Positions 1 to 8,954 of a stretch of 19,613 bases of DNA are shown one piece after another. Location of the stretch: positions 1 to 19,613 of the forward strand of contig JAILBI010000283.1 of assembly GCA_024681175.1 (NCBI GenBank), written 5' to 3'. Below the pieces are notes generated by a model. That model was not told the DNA's origin, made no database searches, and saw only the letters and a program-made list of their open reading frames with translations. Position numbers and translations under genes: made by a program. Position 1 is the first letter of the stretch. Each line of letters starts with the position of its first letter. Source of the DNA: Acholeplasmatales bacterium (GTDB taxonomy: Bacteria > Bacillota_I > Bacilli_A > Acholeplasmatales > Anaeroplasmataceae).

Positions 1-75
1 GCTGTTCCAGGAATGGAGCATGAAGGTCCAGCACTAGCTGCAAAGAAATTATTTGAAATATTAGAGGAAAAATAA
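1..75 (+). CDS. 3' end of an unrecognised gene (partial)
   Basis: This is the only reading frame open from the window edge to a stop: 24 codons ending in TAA at 73-75. The visible C-terminus reads roughly [20 protein letters not shown] and then a short acidic/lysine tail; it looks like a final amphipathic helix of a soluble protein. I do not recognise the family. It is not the C-terminus I would expect of PurF or GuaB. The stop lies one base before the purE ATG, and the purE ribosome binding site sits inside this coding end, so the gene is probably cotranscribed with purE. Confidence 0.6.
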   Translation, partial: AVPGMEHEGPALAAKKLFEILEEK

Positions 76-76
76 T

Positions 77-550
77 ATGGCAATTCAAGTTGGCGTAATA
101 ATGGGTTCAAATTCAGATTATGAAGTAATGAAAGATGCATGCAAAGTATTAGAAGAATTTGGTGTTGAATATGAAAAGAAAGTTGTTTCTGCACACAGAA
201 CTCCAGATTTAATGTTTGAATATGCACATAGTGCAAAAGAACGTGGATTAAAAGTTATTATTGCAGGTGCAGGCGGTGCAGCTCATTTACCTGGTATGGT
301 TTCAGCAATGACAACATTACCAGTAATTGGTGTTCCAGTTAAATCAAGAGCTTTATCTGGACTTGATTCATTATTATCTATTGTTCAAATGCCAGGTGGA
401 GTACCATGTTTAACTGTTGCTATTAATCAAGCTAAAAATGCGGCATTATCAGCTGTTGCAATTCTTGCTTTATCTGATAAAGCTTTAGCTAAAAAGCTTG
501 AAGATTTTAGAGCAAAACAAACATCAGATGTTTTAAAAATTGAATTATAA
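77..550 (+). CDS. purE: N5-carboxyaminoimidazole ribonucleotide mutase (PurE class I)
   Basis: PurE converts N5-CAIR, made by PurK, into CAIR in cytoplasmic de novo purine synthesis. The 157-residue protein has the usual class I length and motifs in order: MGSNSD near residue 9 for substrate phosphate binding, SAHRTP with the catalytic His40 (equivalent to E. coli His45), and the glycine-rich [12 protein letters not shown] around residues 63-74. The pairing with a PurK in the same window supports the bacterial two-step class I route. The start is preceded by GAGG at 64-67, nine bases upstream. The gene begins one base after the upstream stop and is followed by a terminator, so it closes its own transcript and is not cotranscribed with purK, which is unusual because purE and purK are normally adjacent. 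Confidence 0.97.
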   Translation: MAIQVGVIMGSNSDYEVMKDACKVLEEFGVEYEKKVVSAHRTPDLMFEYAHSAKERGLKVIIAGAGGAAHLPGMVSAMTTLPVIGVPVKSRALSGLDSLLSIVQMPGGVPCLTVAINQAKNAALSAVAILALSDKALAKKLEDFRAKQTSDVLKIEL

Positions 551-557
551 TACAAAT

Positions 558-585
558 AAAAAGCCTTACAAAGAAGGCTTTTTTT
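558..585 (+). terminator. Intrinsic terminator after purE
   Basis: A 10-bp perfect stem (AAAAAGCCTT at 558-567 with AAGGCTTTTT at 574-583) closes a six-base loop and runs into a T-tract ending at 585. It lies eight bases after the purE stop. It separates purE from the lipoprotein gene and from the downstream pur operon. Confidence 0.9.
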
Positions 586-586
586 G

Positions 587-616
587 TTGCATTTTGTGGG
601 GATTGGTAGTTATAAT
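587..616 (+). promoter_or_regulatory. Candidate sigma-A promoter for the lipoprotein gene
   Basis: A perfect TATAAT at 611-616 lies 18 bases after a weak -35, TTGCAT at 587-592 (3 of 6 matches). The site lies between the purE terminator and the lipoprotein start, where a promoter is required. AAGGAG at 635-640 follows as the ribosome binding site. The -10 is strong; the -35 assignment is tentative. Confidence 0.5.
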
Positions 617-649
617 TATTATTGTGTTTTATAAAAGGAGTAAATGTAA

Positions 650-2086
650 ATGAAAAAGAAAAAATTCTTATTATTATCATTAATACCATTATCATTAATT
701 ATGCTCGGAGCATGTAAAGAAAAAAATGATAATAATGAAGTAGAAGATATAACTTCAACAATTGAGAATAAACAAGACAATGCGCTTCTTGTTACATTTA
801 ATGATGATTATGCCACTATTGTGGGATTACCAGAAGAAAGCATGGATTTGACTGAAATAACTATTCCATCTTATTTTCATTTTGATGATTCCGATTATGA
901 AGTAACAACAATTGCCCCTAATGCCTTTAAGGGTAATAAAAAAATTGAAGTTGTAAACATTCCTACAACTGTAAGATATATTAAAGATGAGGCATTTGCT
1001 GGTGCAATTAATTTAAAAGAAGTTAATTTCATTGATGAAAATGGAAATAAATCATCGTTAATAGATAAGAAATCAAAACTGTCTGAAATTGGGATTCGTG
1101 CTTTTGCAAATACTAAGATAGAAAAATTTGTATTTTCAAAGATGTTGGAAATAGTTAGTGCTGAAGCATTTTATAATACAAATTTAAAAACACTTACTTT
1201 ATATGGTAAAGATGTTCATAGACGCTTTGATAATGCATTTTATAATACTAAATTAGAAAGCGTAACTGATGAATCTGAAAATAATAGATTGAAATTAGAA
1301 AATGGCTTATTAACATATGGTGGTTCATTAATATATGCTGATATTAATCTAGAAGAAATTGATATCCCTTCAAATGTTACAACAATTTCATATGGAGCAT
1401 TAAGTCATTCTAATTTAAAAAAAGTAAAATTAAATAATGTAAAATATATTTATGATTCTGCATTTGCCGGTTCAAAAATTGAAGAAATTATTGGCGGTGA
1501 GTTTGTTGAATATATTGAATATAATGCTTTTTGGGATACAAAATTTACTGTAAATAAAGAAAAATTAGTATTAGGTTCTGTTCTAGCCTTAGATTATATT
1601 AACACGAATACATATGTAGTAGATGACAATATAAAATCCATTTCATATGTTCGTGGTCAAGCAGAAAAAATAATTATTAAATCTAATGTTGAAAACATTG
1701 GTGCATATGCTTTTAGTAAGGTGTCGGGATTAGAAAAAGTATATTTCCAATCAGTATATGGAAATCCATCAATCGGCAATGATAATGCATTTAAAGATAG
1801 TGTTAATCTTATTATACCTTATAACACAGATAGATATTATAAAGAAAATAATCACTTTATAGCTGATAGATTTACAACTGAAAATATAAATATTACTTTC
1901 TATAAAAATGATGAAAAATTATCAACTGTATCTATACCATATGGCTCATTCTTATCTGAATATATTCCAAATGGATATAAATCAGTAAAGGATAAGGATG
2001 GTAATGTTTATAATAAAGGTAATATGTTACTCTTTATAGGAGATACAAATTTATATTTATATGAAAGTGATGTTACTTGGGAGTAA
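650..2086 (+). CDS. BspA-type leucine-rich-repeat surface lipoprotein
   Basis: A 478-residue predicted lipoprotein. The N-terminus has a lysine cluster (MKKKK), a hydrophobic stretch and a lipobox LGAC with Cys at residue 22, so it should be lipidated and face outside the membrane. From about residue 65 to 390 it carries degenerate BspA/LRR_5 repeats, recognisable by units such as ITIPSYF, TTIAPNAFKG, VVNIPTTVRYIKDEAFAG and the recurring 'I...AF....L..V' pattern. The last ~65 residues (ITFYKNDEKL onward) resemble an InlB-type B-repeat/Flg_new beta-grasp module, a weaker call. Such proteins in host-associated Firmicutes are usually adhesins or extracellular binding proteins; the ligand here is unknown. 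The start is supported by AAGGAG nine bases upstream. It has its own promoter and terminators on both sides and no evident link to purine synthesis. Confidence 0.85.
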   Translation: MKKKKFLLLSLIPLSLIMLGACKEKNDNNEVEDITSTIENKQDNALLVTFNDDYATIVGLPEESMDLTEITIPSYFHFDDSDYEVTTIAPNAFKGNKKIEVVNIPTTVRYIKDEAFAGAINLKEVNFIDENGNKSSLIDKKSKLSEIGIRAFANTKIEKFVFSKMLEIVSAEAFYNTNLKTLTLYGKDVHRRFDNAFYNTKLESVTDESENNRLKLENGLLTYGGSLIYADINLEEIDIPSNVTTISYGALSHSNLKKVKLNNVKYIYDSAFAGSKIEEIIGGEFVEYIEYNAFWDTKFTVNKEKLVLGSVLALDYINTNTYVVDDNIKSISYVRGQAEKIIIKSNVENIGAYAFSKVSGLEKVYFQSVYGNPSIGNDNAFKDSVNLIIPYNTDRYYKENNHFIADRFTTENINITFYKNDEKLSTVSIPYGSFLSEYIPNGYKSVKDKDGNVYNKGNMLLFIGDTNLYLYESDVTWE

Positions 2087-2099
2087 TTTATAGACAAAT

Positions 2100-2124
2100 A
2101 AAAGAGCTTTTGGGCTCTTTTTTT
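2100..2124 (+). terminator. Intrinsic terminator after the lipoprotein gene
   Basis: An 8-bp stem (AAAAGAGC at 2100-2107, GCTCTTTT at 2114-2121) with loop TTTTGG and a T-run to 2124, starting 13 bases after the stop codon. It isolates the lipoprotein transcript from the purK control region. Confidence 0.88.
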
Positions 2125-2179
2125 GTTTATGAAATTGTTTTCTATGATACTAAATATACCTTTTAGTCTAGTTTTATAT

Positions 2180-2199
2180 ATTTACTATAAATAGTAAAT
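2180..2199. promoter_or_regulatory. Operator-like palindrome overlapping the purK promoter
   Basis: ATTTACTAT at 2180-2188 and ATAGTAAAT at 2191-2199 are perfect 9-base inverted arms separated by AA. The palindrome covers the proposed -35 hexamer (2181-2186) and part of the spacer, a typical place for a repressor operator. It does not contain the CGAAC core of the Bacillus PurR box, so if it binds a regulator it is probably a different one. In such an AT-rich region a chance palindrome is possible. Confidence 0.4.
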
Positions 2200-2209
2200 G
2201 TGATAAAAT
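2181..2209 (+). promoter_or_regulatory. Candidate promoter of the purK-guaA operon
   Basis: TTTACT (2181-2186, 4 of 6 matches to TTGACA), a 17-base spacer, and TAAAAT (2204-2209, 5 of 6 matches to TATAAT) preceded by TGA, giving an extended -10. Transcription would start near 2216 and produce a leader of about 180 bases before purK. It is the best promoter I can see between the lipoprotein terminator and purK. Confidence 0.5.
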
Positions 2210-2227
2210 GGGTTATGTAATATTGCC

Positions 2228-2250
2228 CTTTTATTTTAATAAAATAAAAG
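2228..2250 (+). other. Perfect hairpin at the 5' end of the purK leader RNA
   Basis: CTTTTATTTT (2228-2237) and AAAATAAAAG (2241-2250) form a 10-bp stem around the loop AAT. It begins about a dozen bases after the predicted transcription start. No T-run follows, so it is not a terminator. It may protect the 5' end of the RNA, fold as part of a larger leader structure, or just reflect AT-rich sequence. It does not match a purine, ZTP or THF riboswitch core that I could recognise. Confidence 0.4.
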
Positions 2251-2272
2251 AGTAATTTAGGGGACCCTTTAT

Positions 2273-2356
2273 ATGTTAAACAATAAAATGATGCATATAA
2301 ATAAAGAGAAACATATTCCATTTATAATGAATGGTGTTTTTAGTATGGAGAATTAG
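2273..2356 (+). CDS. Possible 27-residue leader peptide upstream of purK
   Basis: An ATG-to-TAG ORF of 27 codons with AGGGGA at 2259-2264, eight bases upstream, as a plausible ribosome binding site. It encodes a Met- and Asn-rich peptide (five Met and five Asn) with no family I recognise. Its stop codon, 2354-2356, forms the first three bases of the terminator stem before purK. A ribosome completing this ORF would sit on the 5' arm of that hairpin and could prevent it forming, as in leader-peptide attenuation of the E. coli pyrBI type. The first half of the ORF is purine-rich in the transcript (27 of 36 bases from 2278 to 2313). It could alternatively be a chance ORF or a decayed gene remnant; translation is unproven. 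Confidence 0.4.
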   Translation: MLNNKMMHINKEKHIPFIMNGVFSMEN

Positions 2357-2378
2357 CACTTTTTAGTGCTATTTTTTT
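2354..2378 (+). terminator. Leader terminator (putative attenuator) before purK
   Basis: TAGCACT (2354-2360) and AGTGCTA (2365-2371) form a perfect 7-bp stem with loop TTTT, followed by seven T (2372-2378). The structure ends 18 bases before the purK ATG, which leaves no room for a promoter between them. Transcripts from the candidate promoter at 2181-2209 must therefore pass it. A weak competing pairing is possible between GGTGTT (2333-2338) and AGCACT in the 5' arm, using two G-U pairs, and could act as an antiterminator. The hairpin itself is clear; its regulatory role is inferred. Confidence 0.75.
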
Positions 2379-2396
2379 ATTAATTTCGAGGATATT

Positions 2397-3482
2397 ATGA
2401 AAAAAGTAGGAATTATTGGTGGTGGACAACTTGGTATGATGCTTGCAGAAAGCTTAAAGAAAAAAGGAGCTTATGTATTAGCTTTAGATCCTAATCCAAA
2501 TTGTTCATGTTCACATGTTTGTGATGAAATAATAGTTGGTGATTATGGCGATTTAGATAAGTTAAAAGAGCTTGGTGACAAGAGTGATGTATTAACTTAT
2601 GAATTTGAAAATGTACCAGCTGATAAATTAATTTATTTAAAAAATACATATAATATTCCACAAGGAATTGAACCTTTATTTGATTCTCAAAATAGAATTA
2701 GAGAAAAAAATAATGCTAGAGCGCATGGTTTAAAAACACCTGATTATTATGAAATTAATTCTTTGAAGGATTTAGAAGAAGGACTTAATAAATTATCATA
2801 TCCTGCATTATATAAAACTACAACATTAGGTTATGATGGTCATGGTCAGGTTTTAATTAGAAATAAAGATGATATTGAAAAGGTTAAGCCTTATCTAGAG
2901 GGACAAGGAATCTTAGAACAATTCATTAAATTTGATTATGAAACATCTTGTATCGTAATTAGATCTAAAGATAAATGTATATCATTTCCAATGGGAATAA
3001 ATCATCATAAAAAAGGAATCTTAGATTTATGTGTTGTAGATCATGAAAAAGAATTATTTAAAAAGATTCGTGCTGCATCAGAAAAATTTATGATTGATTG
3101 TAATTATTATGGAATACTTACAATTGAGTATTTTGTAAAGGGTGATGAATTTTATTTCAATGAAATGGCACCCCGTCCACATAATAGTGGTCACTACACA
3201 ATTGAAGGATGTAATGTATCACAATATAGTGAGCTTGCATCATTCTTATTAGAAGAAGATATTAAAGAGCCTAAATTATTATCTCCTACTATTATGAAAA
3301 ATATTTTAGGCTTTGATTATGAGAATATGAAGAAATTAAAAGAAGGGGAAAACATTCATATTCATGATTATTTCAAAACAGAAGTAAGAGAAAGAAGAAA
3401 GATGGCTCATATAACATTCACTAATACAACTAGTGATGAATATGATTTTAAATATAAAAATTTGTTTGCGAGGGAAAAATAA
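2397..3482 (+). CDS. purK: N5-carboxyaminoimidazole ribonucleotide synthase (PurK)
   Basis: PurK uses ATP and bicarbonate to carboxylate aminoimidazole ribonucleotide to N5-CAIR, the substrate of PurE. The 361-residue protein starts with the Rossmann-like GIIGGGQLGMM, followed by the LTYEFENVP motif near residue 78, the ATP-grasp segment with TTTLGYDGHGQ near 140-151, and EMAPRPHNSGHYTIEG near 256-271, all diagnostic of PurK. The start has GAGG at 2388-2391. It is the first gene of the operon and sits directly behind the leader terminator. Its TAA shares a base with the purL ATG, which suggests translational coupling. Confidence 0.96.
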   Translation: MKKVGIIGGGQLGMMLAESLKKKGAYVLALDPNPNCSCSHVCDEIIVGDYGDLDKLKELGDKSDVLTYEFENVPADKLIYLKNTYNIPQGIEPLFDSQNRIREKNNARAHGLKTPDYYEINSLKDLEEGLNKLSYPALYKTTTLGYDGHGQVLIRNKDDIEKVKPYLEGQGILEQFIKFDYETSCIVIRSKDKCISFPMGINHHKKGILDLCVVDHEKELFKKIRAASEKFMIDCNYYGILTIEYFVKGDEFYFNEMAPRPHNSGHYTIEGCNVSQYSELASFLLEEDIKEPKLLSPTIMKNILGFDYENMKKLKEGENIHIHDYFKTEVRERRKMAHITFTNTTSDEYDFKYKNLFAREK

Positions 3483-6400
3483 TGGATTACAGAATATATG
3501 TTGAAAAATTACCTGAGTTTCAGGTTCAAGCAAAATCAATTCAAGCAGATTTAAATTTAAACCTTGGACTTGAATTAAAGAATTTAAGATTAATTAATGT
3601 TTATGATTTATTTAATTTTACAGAAGATCTTTTAGAAAAATCTAGATATCAAGTATTCGGGGAAATTGTCACAGACAATGTATTTGATGAATTAGATTTA
3701 ACTGGTAAGAAATATATCGCACAAGAATTCTTGCCTGGTCAATTTGACCAAAGAGCTTCATCTGCAATTGATTGTGTAAAGCTTATTAATCCTGAAGCAG
3801 ACATTAACATTCGTTCAGGAAGAATCTTAATTTTAGATGATGATACAACTGATGAAGATATTGAAAAAATTAAGAAATATGAAATTAACGCAGTTGAATC
3901 AAGAGAAAAGGATTTAACAAAATTATCTGATATGGAAAAGGCTCCAATTAAGCCTGTAGAGGTTTTAGAGGGCTTCATTAAAATGGAAGATGATAAGCTT
4001 GATTCATATATTAAAGAAATGGGTCTTGCAATGAATAAGGATGACCTTAAATGTGTCATTGATTATTTCAAAAAAGAAGGAAGAGATCCTTGGGAAACAG
4101 AATTAAGAATTCTTGATACATATTGGTCAGACCATTGTCGTCATACAACATTTGGCACTGTATTAGATGAAATTACAATTGATGAATCATTCATGAAGGG
4201 TGAATTTGAAGAATCACTTGACCAATATTACAACATCAGAAAAGATCTAAAAAGAGAAGAAAAGAAGCTTTGCTTAATGGATCTTGCAACAATTGGTGCA
4301 AGATATTTAAAGAAAATTGGTAAGCTTGATGATTTAGAAGAATCAGAAGAAAATAACGCTTGTTCAATTTTTGTTAATGTTGATGTTGATGGCAAAGAAG
4401 AAAAATGGTTATTACAATTCAAAAATGAAACTCATAACCATCCTACAGAAATTGAGCCATTTGGTGGTGCATCTACTTGTTTAGGTGGCGCAATTCGTGA
4501 TCCACTTTCTGGTCGTGCATATGTTTACCAAGCAATGCGTGTAACAGGCGCAGGAAACATTTATGCAGAAGTTAAAGATACAATTAAAGGTAAATTACCT
4601 CAAAGAATTATTTCTACTAAGGCTGCCCAAGGTTATTCATCATATGGTAACCAAATTGGCCTTGCAACAACACATGTAAGAGAAATTTATCATGATAATT
4701 ATGTTGCAAAGCGTTTAGAAGTTGGTGCAGTTGTTGGTGCTGTTAAGGCTGAAGCTGTAAGAAGAGAATCACCTGCAAAAGGAGACGTAATTTTACTTCT
4801 TGGTGGTAGAACTGGCCGTGATGGTATCGGTGGTGCAACTGGTTCTTCAAAGGAGCATAATACTAAATCATTAGAGGTTTGCTCAAGTGAAGTACAAAAG
4901 GGTAATGCACCTGAAGAAAGAAAAATTTCACATCTATTCCGTAGACCTGAGGTTGATAAATTAATTAAAAAATCAAATGACTTTGGTGCTGGTGGTGTAT
5001 CAGTAGCAATTGGTGAGCTTGCCCCTGGTCTTGACATTATGCTTGATAATGTAACTACTAAATATTCTGGATTAAATGCAACAGAGCTTGCAATATCTGA
5101 ATCACAAGAAAGAATGGCTGTAGTAGTTGAAGCAAAAGATGTTGAAGAATTCATTAAATATTGTAATGAAGAAAACGTTGAAGTTAATAAGGTTGCAGAA
5201 GTAACTGATACTAATCGTTTAGTAATGCATTATCGCGGAAGAACAATCGTTGATTTATCAAGAGATTTCATTGATAGTGCTGGTGCAGTTCATCATACAA
5301 AGGCTGAAATTGGCGCAGTTGAAGATAAAAATCCATTCATTAAAGAAGAAAAGCCTTTAAAGGAAAGAATTTTATCTGCATTATCAGATAATAATGTTTT
5401 ATCTCAAAAAGGCTTAATTGAAATGTTCGATTCAACAATTGGTCGTTCAACAGTATTAATGCCATTTGGTGGAAAATATCAAAGAACAGAAACACAAGTA
5501 TCTTGTGAAAAATTACCTGTAGGAAATGCGGTAACTAATACAGCATCAATTATGGCTTATGGTTATAACCCATACATTTCATCTTGGTCTCCATATCATG
5601 GTGCAATGTATTCAGTAGTTGAAGCTTGTGCAAAGGTTGTTGCAGCAGGTGGAGATTATTCAACAATGCGTTTCTCTTATCAAGAATTTTTCGAGCATAT
5701 GCATGAAAAATTATCTTGGGGTAAGCCACTTGCAGCATTACTTGGTGCATTAAAGATGCAAACAGAATTAGGTCTTCCATCAATTGGTGGTAAGGATTCA
5801 ATGTCTGGAACATTTAATGATTTAAAGGTTCCACCAATGTTAATGGCATTTGGTATTACAACAGTTGATGCAAGAAAGGTTATTTCTCCAGAATTTAAGA
5901 AATCAGGACATTATATTTATATCGTTAAGCATACAGAAAAGAAGGATTATACACCTGATCTTGATATGCTTAAGGAAAATTTCAATTTTGTTCATGAAAA
6001 AATCATGGATGGAACAATCTTATCAGGATATGCACTTGGATTTGGTGGTGTAATTGAAGCATTAGCAAAGATGAGTTTTGGTAATAATGTTGGATTTGAT
6101 ATCAATTACGATGAAAATCTATTAGATGCATATAATTATGGTTCAATTATTGTTGAAACAAATCACCATTTACATGGTAAAAATGTTAAGCTTTTAGGTA
6201 GAACTATTAAAGCTAGCGTTGCAAAAATTAATAAGAATAAATTTAGCTTAGAAGAGCTTTATGAAGCTAATAGAAATAAATTTACTTCAGTTTATAAAGA
6301 TAAAGGTGAAGATAGCACAATTATTAAAGCAATCAAGCCTTATAAGGCTAAAGTTACAGCTTTAAATAATAAGAAAGAAGTTAATGTATTCCTTCCTGTA

Positions 6401-7204
6401 TTCCCTGGTACAAACTGTGATTATGACACAGCTAAGGCATTTGAAAAGGAAGGTGCACAAACTAAGGTTATGGTATTCCGTAATCTAACATCTAAAGATA
6501 TTAATGAATCTATTAAAGAGATGGCACAAAATATTGATAATGCAGATATTTTCGTCCTATCAGGAGGCTTCTCTGCAGGTGATGAGCCTGATGGATCTGC
6601 AAAATTTATTGCAAATGTATTAAATCAAGAAGATGTTAAAGCTGCAATTAACCGTTTACTAGATAGAAAAGGATTAATCCTTGGTATTTGTAACGGATTC
6701 CAAGCACTTGTTAAATCAGGTTTATTACCTTATGGTAAGCTTGGTGAGGTTACAAAGGAATCTCCAACATTATTCCGTAATAATATTAATCGTCACGTAT
6801 CACAAATCGTTTCTACAAAGGTTATGACAAATAAATCACCTTGGTTAGCAAGCTATCATACTGGAGAGATCCATGAAATTGCAGTATCACATGGTGAAGG
6901 TAAATTTGTTGTTTCTGAGGAAATGGCACAAGACCTTATCAAGAATGGTCAAATTGCATTCTGTTATGTAGACGATAAGGGTAAGCTTACAGGTCAAGCT
7001 CCTTATAACCCTAACGGATCTTATTATGCAATTGAAGGTATCGTATCATCTGGTGATGGTTTAATTTTAGGTAAGATGGGTCATAGCGAACGTTATGAAA
7101 AGAATTTATTTAAGAATATCTATGGTAAAAAGGAACAAGATATATTCAAAAATGCTGTAGATTATTTTATGAAGAAAAGAGGCATAAAGCATGGAAAAAG
7201 GTAA
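3482..7204 (+). CDS. purL: Phosphoribosylformylglycinamidine synthase, single-chain PurL
   Basis: It converts FGAR, glutamine and ATP to FGAM. The 1240-residue protein is the fused large form found in many Clostridia, Bacteroidetes and Proteobacteria, in place of the separate PurS/PurQ/PurL of Bacillus. Domains in order: a PurS-like N-terminus (~1-150), a linker, AIRS-type catalytic halves containing [12 protein letters not shown] near residue 212-223 and [17 protein letters not shown] near 315-331, and a class I glutamine amidotransferase from about 965 to the end. The amidotransferase triad is intact: Cys1070 in ICNGFQAL, and His1201 and Glu1203 in GHSER. The gene overlaps purK by one base and purC by 14. 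No frameshift or missing key residue was seen. Confidence 0.96.
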   Translation: MDYRIYVEKLPEFQVQAKSIQADLNLNLGLELKNLRLINVYDLFNFTEDLLEKSRYQVFGEIVTDNVFDELDLTGKKYIAQEFLPGQFDQRASSAIDCVKLINPEADINIRSGRILILDDDTTDEDIEKIKKYEINAVESREKDLTKLSDMEKAPIKPVEVLEGFIKMEDDKLDSYIKEMGLAMNKDDLKCVIDYFKKEGRDPWETELRILDTYWSDHCRHTTFGTVLDEITIDESFMKGEFEESLDQYYNIRKDLKREEKKLCLMDLATIGARYLKKIGKLDDLEESEENNACSIFVNVDVDGKEEKWLLQFKNETHNHPTEIEPFGGASTCLGGAIRDPLSGRAYVYQAMRVTGAGNIYAEVKDTIKGKLPQRIISTKAAQGYSSYGNQIGLATTHVREIYHDNYVAKRLEVGAVVGAVKAEAVRRESPAKGDVILLLGGRTGRDGIGGATGSSKEHNTKSLEVCSSEVQKGNAPEERKISHLFRRPEVDKLIKKSNDFGAGGVSVAIGELAPGLDIMLDNVTTKYSGLNATELAISESQERMAVVVEAKDVEEFIKYCNEENVEVNKVAEVTDTNRLVMHYRGRTIVDLSRDFIDSAGAVHHTKAEIGAVEDKNPFIKEEKPLKERILSALSDNNVLSQKGLIEMFDSTIGRSTVLMPFGGKYQRTETQVSCEKLPVGNAVTNTASIMAYGYNPYISSWSPYHGAMYSVVEACAKVVAAGGDYSTMRFSYQEFFEHMHEKLSWGKPLAALLGALKMQTELGLPSIGGKDSMSGTFNDLKVPPMLMAFGITTVDARKVISPEFKKSGHYIYIVKHTEKKDYTPDLDMLKENFNFVHEKIMDGTILSGYALGFGGVIEALAKMSFGNNVGFDINYDENLLDAYNYGSIIVETNHHLHGKNVKLLGRTIKASVAKINKNKFSLEELYEANRNKFTSVYKDKGEDSTIIKAIKPYKAKVTALNNKKEVNVFLPVFPGTNCDYDTAKAFEKEGAQTKVMVFRNLTSKDINESIKEMAQNIDNADIFVLSGGFSAGDEPDGSAKFIANVLNQEDVKAAINRLLDRKGLILGICNGFQALVKSGLLPYGKLGEVTKESPTLFRNNINRHVSQIVSTKVMTNKSPWLASYHTGEIHEIAVSHGEGKFVVSEEMAQDLIKNGQIAFCYVDDKGKLTGQAPYNPNGSYYAIEGIVSSGDGLILGKMGHSERYEKNLFKNIYGKKEQDIFKNAVDYFMKKRGIKHGKR

Positions 7205-7907
7205 ATTATTATATGAAGGAAAAGCAAAGCAGGTATATGCAACAAATGATGATGATTTAATCATTATGCATTATAAAAATGATGCAACTGCTGGAAATGG
7301 TGCAAAGCATGCACAATTTGAAAGCAAAGGAATGCTTAATAATAAAATTACAACAATTATATATAATATTTTAATTAAGAAGGGTATTCCTACACATTAT
7401 ATTGAAACATTAAATGATACTGATCAGCTTTGCAGAAAAGTAACAATTTTTCCTTTAGAAGTTATTTGTAGAAATATAATTGCTGGTTCTATGGCTAAGC
7501 GTCTTGGTCTTGAAGAAGGAAAAGTACTTACACATAGAGTATTTGAATTAAGCTATAAAAGTGATGCCTTAGGCGATCCAATGGTTAATGATGACCAAGC
7601 GATTGCCGTAGGTGCATGCACTTATGAAGAATTAGCTGAAATTAAAAAATTAACATTTATGGTTGATGATGTTTTAATTGAATTATTTAAAAAGGTTGGA
7701 ATCAAATTAGTTGATTTCAAGCTAGAATTTGGAAGAACAAGCGATGGTAAAATTGTTCTTGCAGACGAAATATCACCTGACTGCATGAGACTTTGGGATG
7801 CAGAAACAAATGATCACCTTGATAAAGATAGATTTAGAAGAGATTTAGGTGATGTTATGGGTGCTTATAGAGAAGTTTATAAGCGTCTTAGTACTTTGAA
7901 TGATTAA
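7191..7907 (+). CDS. purC: SAICAR synthetase (PurC)
   Basis: PurC joins CAIR and aspartate using ATP to give SAICAR. At 238 residues it has the usual length. Recognisable features are the N-terminal [11 protein letters not shown], the nucleotide-site region [25 protein letters not shown] near residue 95-107, and [14 protein letters not shown] near 190-203. The ATG lies within the last codons of purL, in a different frame, with AAAGAGG at 7176-7182 as ribosome binding site, so it is likely coupled to purL translation. Confidence 0.96.
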   Translation: MEKGKLLYEGKAKQVYATNDDDLIIMHYKNDATAGNGAKHAQFESKGMLNNKITTIIYNILIKKGIPTHYIETLNDTDQLCRKVTIFPLEVICRNIIAGSMAKRLGLEEGKVLTHRVFELSYKSDALGDPMVNDDQAIAVGACTYEELAEIKKLTFMVDDVLIELFKKVGIKLVDFKLEFGRTSDGKIVLADEISPDCMRLWDAETNDHLDKDRFRRDLGDVMGAYREVYKRLSTLND

Positions 7908-7908
7908 T

Positions 7909-7914
7909 TGGAGG
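7909..7914 (+). promoter_or_regulatory. Ribosome binding site that fixes the purM start
   Basis: TGGAGG at 7909-7914 lies five bases before the ATG at 7920. The reading frame is also open from a TTG at 7908, but that codon would overlap this site and has no ribosome binding site of its own. Confidence 0.8.
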
Positions 7915-7919
7915 ATAAT

Positions 7920-8954
7920 ATGGGTTCAAAAGCATATGGAAGTTCTGGCGTAGATTTAGAAGCTGGATATGAAGCAGTAAGAAGATATAAAAAGCATGTT
8001 GCGGCAACTAACCGTTTAGGCTGTGTATCTGATATTGGATCATTCGGAGGAATGTTCGATCTTACTAAATTAAATTATAAAGAACCAATGCTAGTATCAG
8101 GAACTGATGGCGTTGGTACTAAATTAAAAATCGCATTTGAAATGGACAAGCATGATACTATTGGAATTGATGCTGTTGCAATGTGTGTAAATGATGTATT
8201 AGCACAAGGTGCTGAACCATTATTTTTCTTAGATTATGTTGCATTAGGTCATGCTATTCCTGAAAAGCTTGAAAGAATCGTTAAGGGTGTTTCTGATGGT
8301 TGTATTCAAGCAGGATGTGCCTTAATTGGTGGTGAAACTGCTGAAATGCCTGGTATGTATTCTGATGGTGAATATGATATTGCAGGCTTTGCGGTAGGTG
8401 TTGTTGAAAAATCAAAATTAATTGATGATTCTAAGGTTAAGCCTGGTGATATCTTAGTTGGTATTGCATCAAGTGGTGTACATTCTAATGGTTTTTCATT
8501 AGTTAGAAAAATTATTAGTGATAATAAGATTAATCTTCATTCTTATTCAGATGAATTAAATGGAGTTGTTGGAGAAGTATTATTAACTCCTACAAGAATT
8601 TATTGTAAGCAAGTTTTAGATGTAATTAAAAATTGTGATGTTCATGGTGTTGCACATATTACTGGTGGCGGATTCGATGAAAATATTCCAAGAATCTTAA
8701 CTAAGGATATGGGTATTGATGTAATTGAAGGCTCTTGGCCAATTTTACCAGTATTTAAATTCTTAGAAAAATATGGCAAGGTTAACCATAGAGAAATGTT
8801 TAATATTTATAATATGGGTATTGGTATGGTTATGGCAATGCCTAATAAGGAAGAAGCTCAAAAAGCAATCGACATTCTTGCAAAATATGGTGATAAAGCA
8901 TATATTATCGGTTCTGTAACAGACGAAGCAGGAAAAGTGGAGATTCATAAATAA
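7920..8954 (+). CDS. purM: Phosphoribosylformylglycinamidine cyclo-ligase, AIR synthetase (PurM)
   Basis: PurM closes the imidazole ring, converting FGAM to AIR with ATP. Starting at the ATG at 7920, the protein has 344 residues, close to the Bacillus enzyme. Motifs include [12 protein letters not shown] at the N-terminus, [13 protein letters not shown] near residues 60-72, [17 protein letters not shown] near 135-151 and the C-terminal [12 protein letters not shown]. It starts 12 bases after the purC stop. Its TAA shares a base with the purN ATG. It belongs to the same AIRS fold superfamily as the PurL catalytic domains, but its length and motifs are those of PurM. Confidence 0.96.
   Translation: MGSKAYGSSGVDLEAGYEAVRRYKKHVAATNRLGCVSDIGSFGGMFDLTKLNYKEPMLVSGTDGVGTKLKIAFEMDKHDTIGIDAVAMCVNDVLAQGAEPLFFLDYVALGHAIPEKLERIVKGVSDGCIQAGCALIGGETAEMPGMYSDGEYDIAGFAVGVVEKSKLIDDSKVKPGDILVGIASSGVHSNGFSLVRKIISDNKINLHSYSDELNGVVGEVLLTPTRIYCKQVLDVIKNCDVHGVAHITGGGFDENIPRILTKDMGIDVIEGSWPILPVFKFLEKYGKVNHREMFNIYNMGIGMVMAMPNKEEAQKAIDILAKYGDKAYIIGSVTDEAGKVEIHK

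Noticed and set aside
592..602. Shared TTTTGTGGGG(G)AT motif at 592-602 and near 16082-16093
   Set aside because: The two copies sit on opposite sides of their -10 boxes, so they do not make a consistent element; probably chance.
650..2086. Lipoprotein as a purine-binding or transport component linked to the pur genes
   Set aside because: Its repeats are BspA/LRR_5 type and not a substrate-binding-protein fold, and it has separate promoter and terminators; placement between pur genes alone does not support a purine role.
2125..2396. Purine, ZTP, THF or other known riboswitch, or a PurR box, upstream of purK
   Set aside because: I could not find the conserved cores (for example the purine aptamer TATGG...TTCTAC pattern, the ZTP GGGTCG/CCGGG pattern) or a CGAAC-type PurR box. 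A covariance-model search would settle it.
3482..7204. Open frames on the minus strand inside purL and other pur genes, the longest at 4699-5154
   Set aside because: They overlap strongly conserved coding sequence, lack ribosome binding sites and family motifs, and arise from codon bias of the real genes.
7908..7919. TTG start four codons upstream for purM
   Set aside because: It falls on the ribosome binding site TGGAGG used by the ATG at 7920 and has no site of its own.
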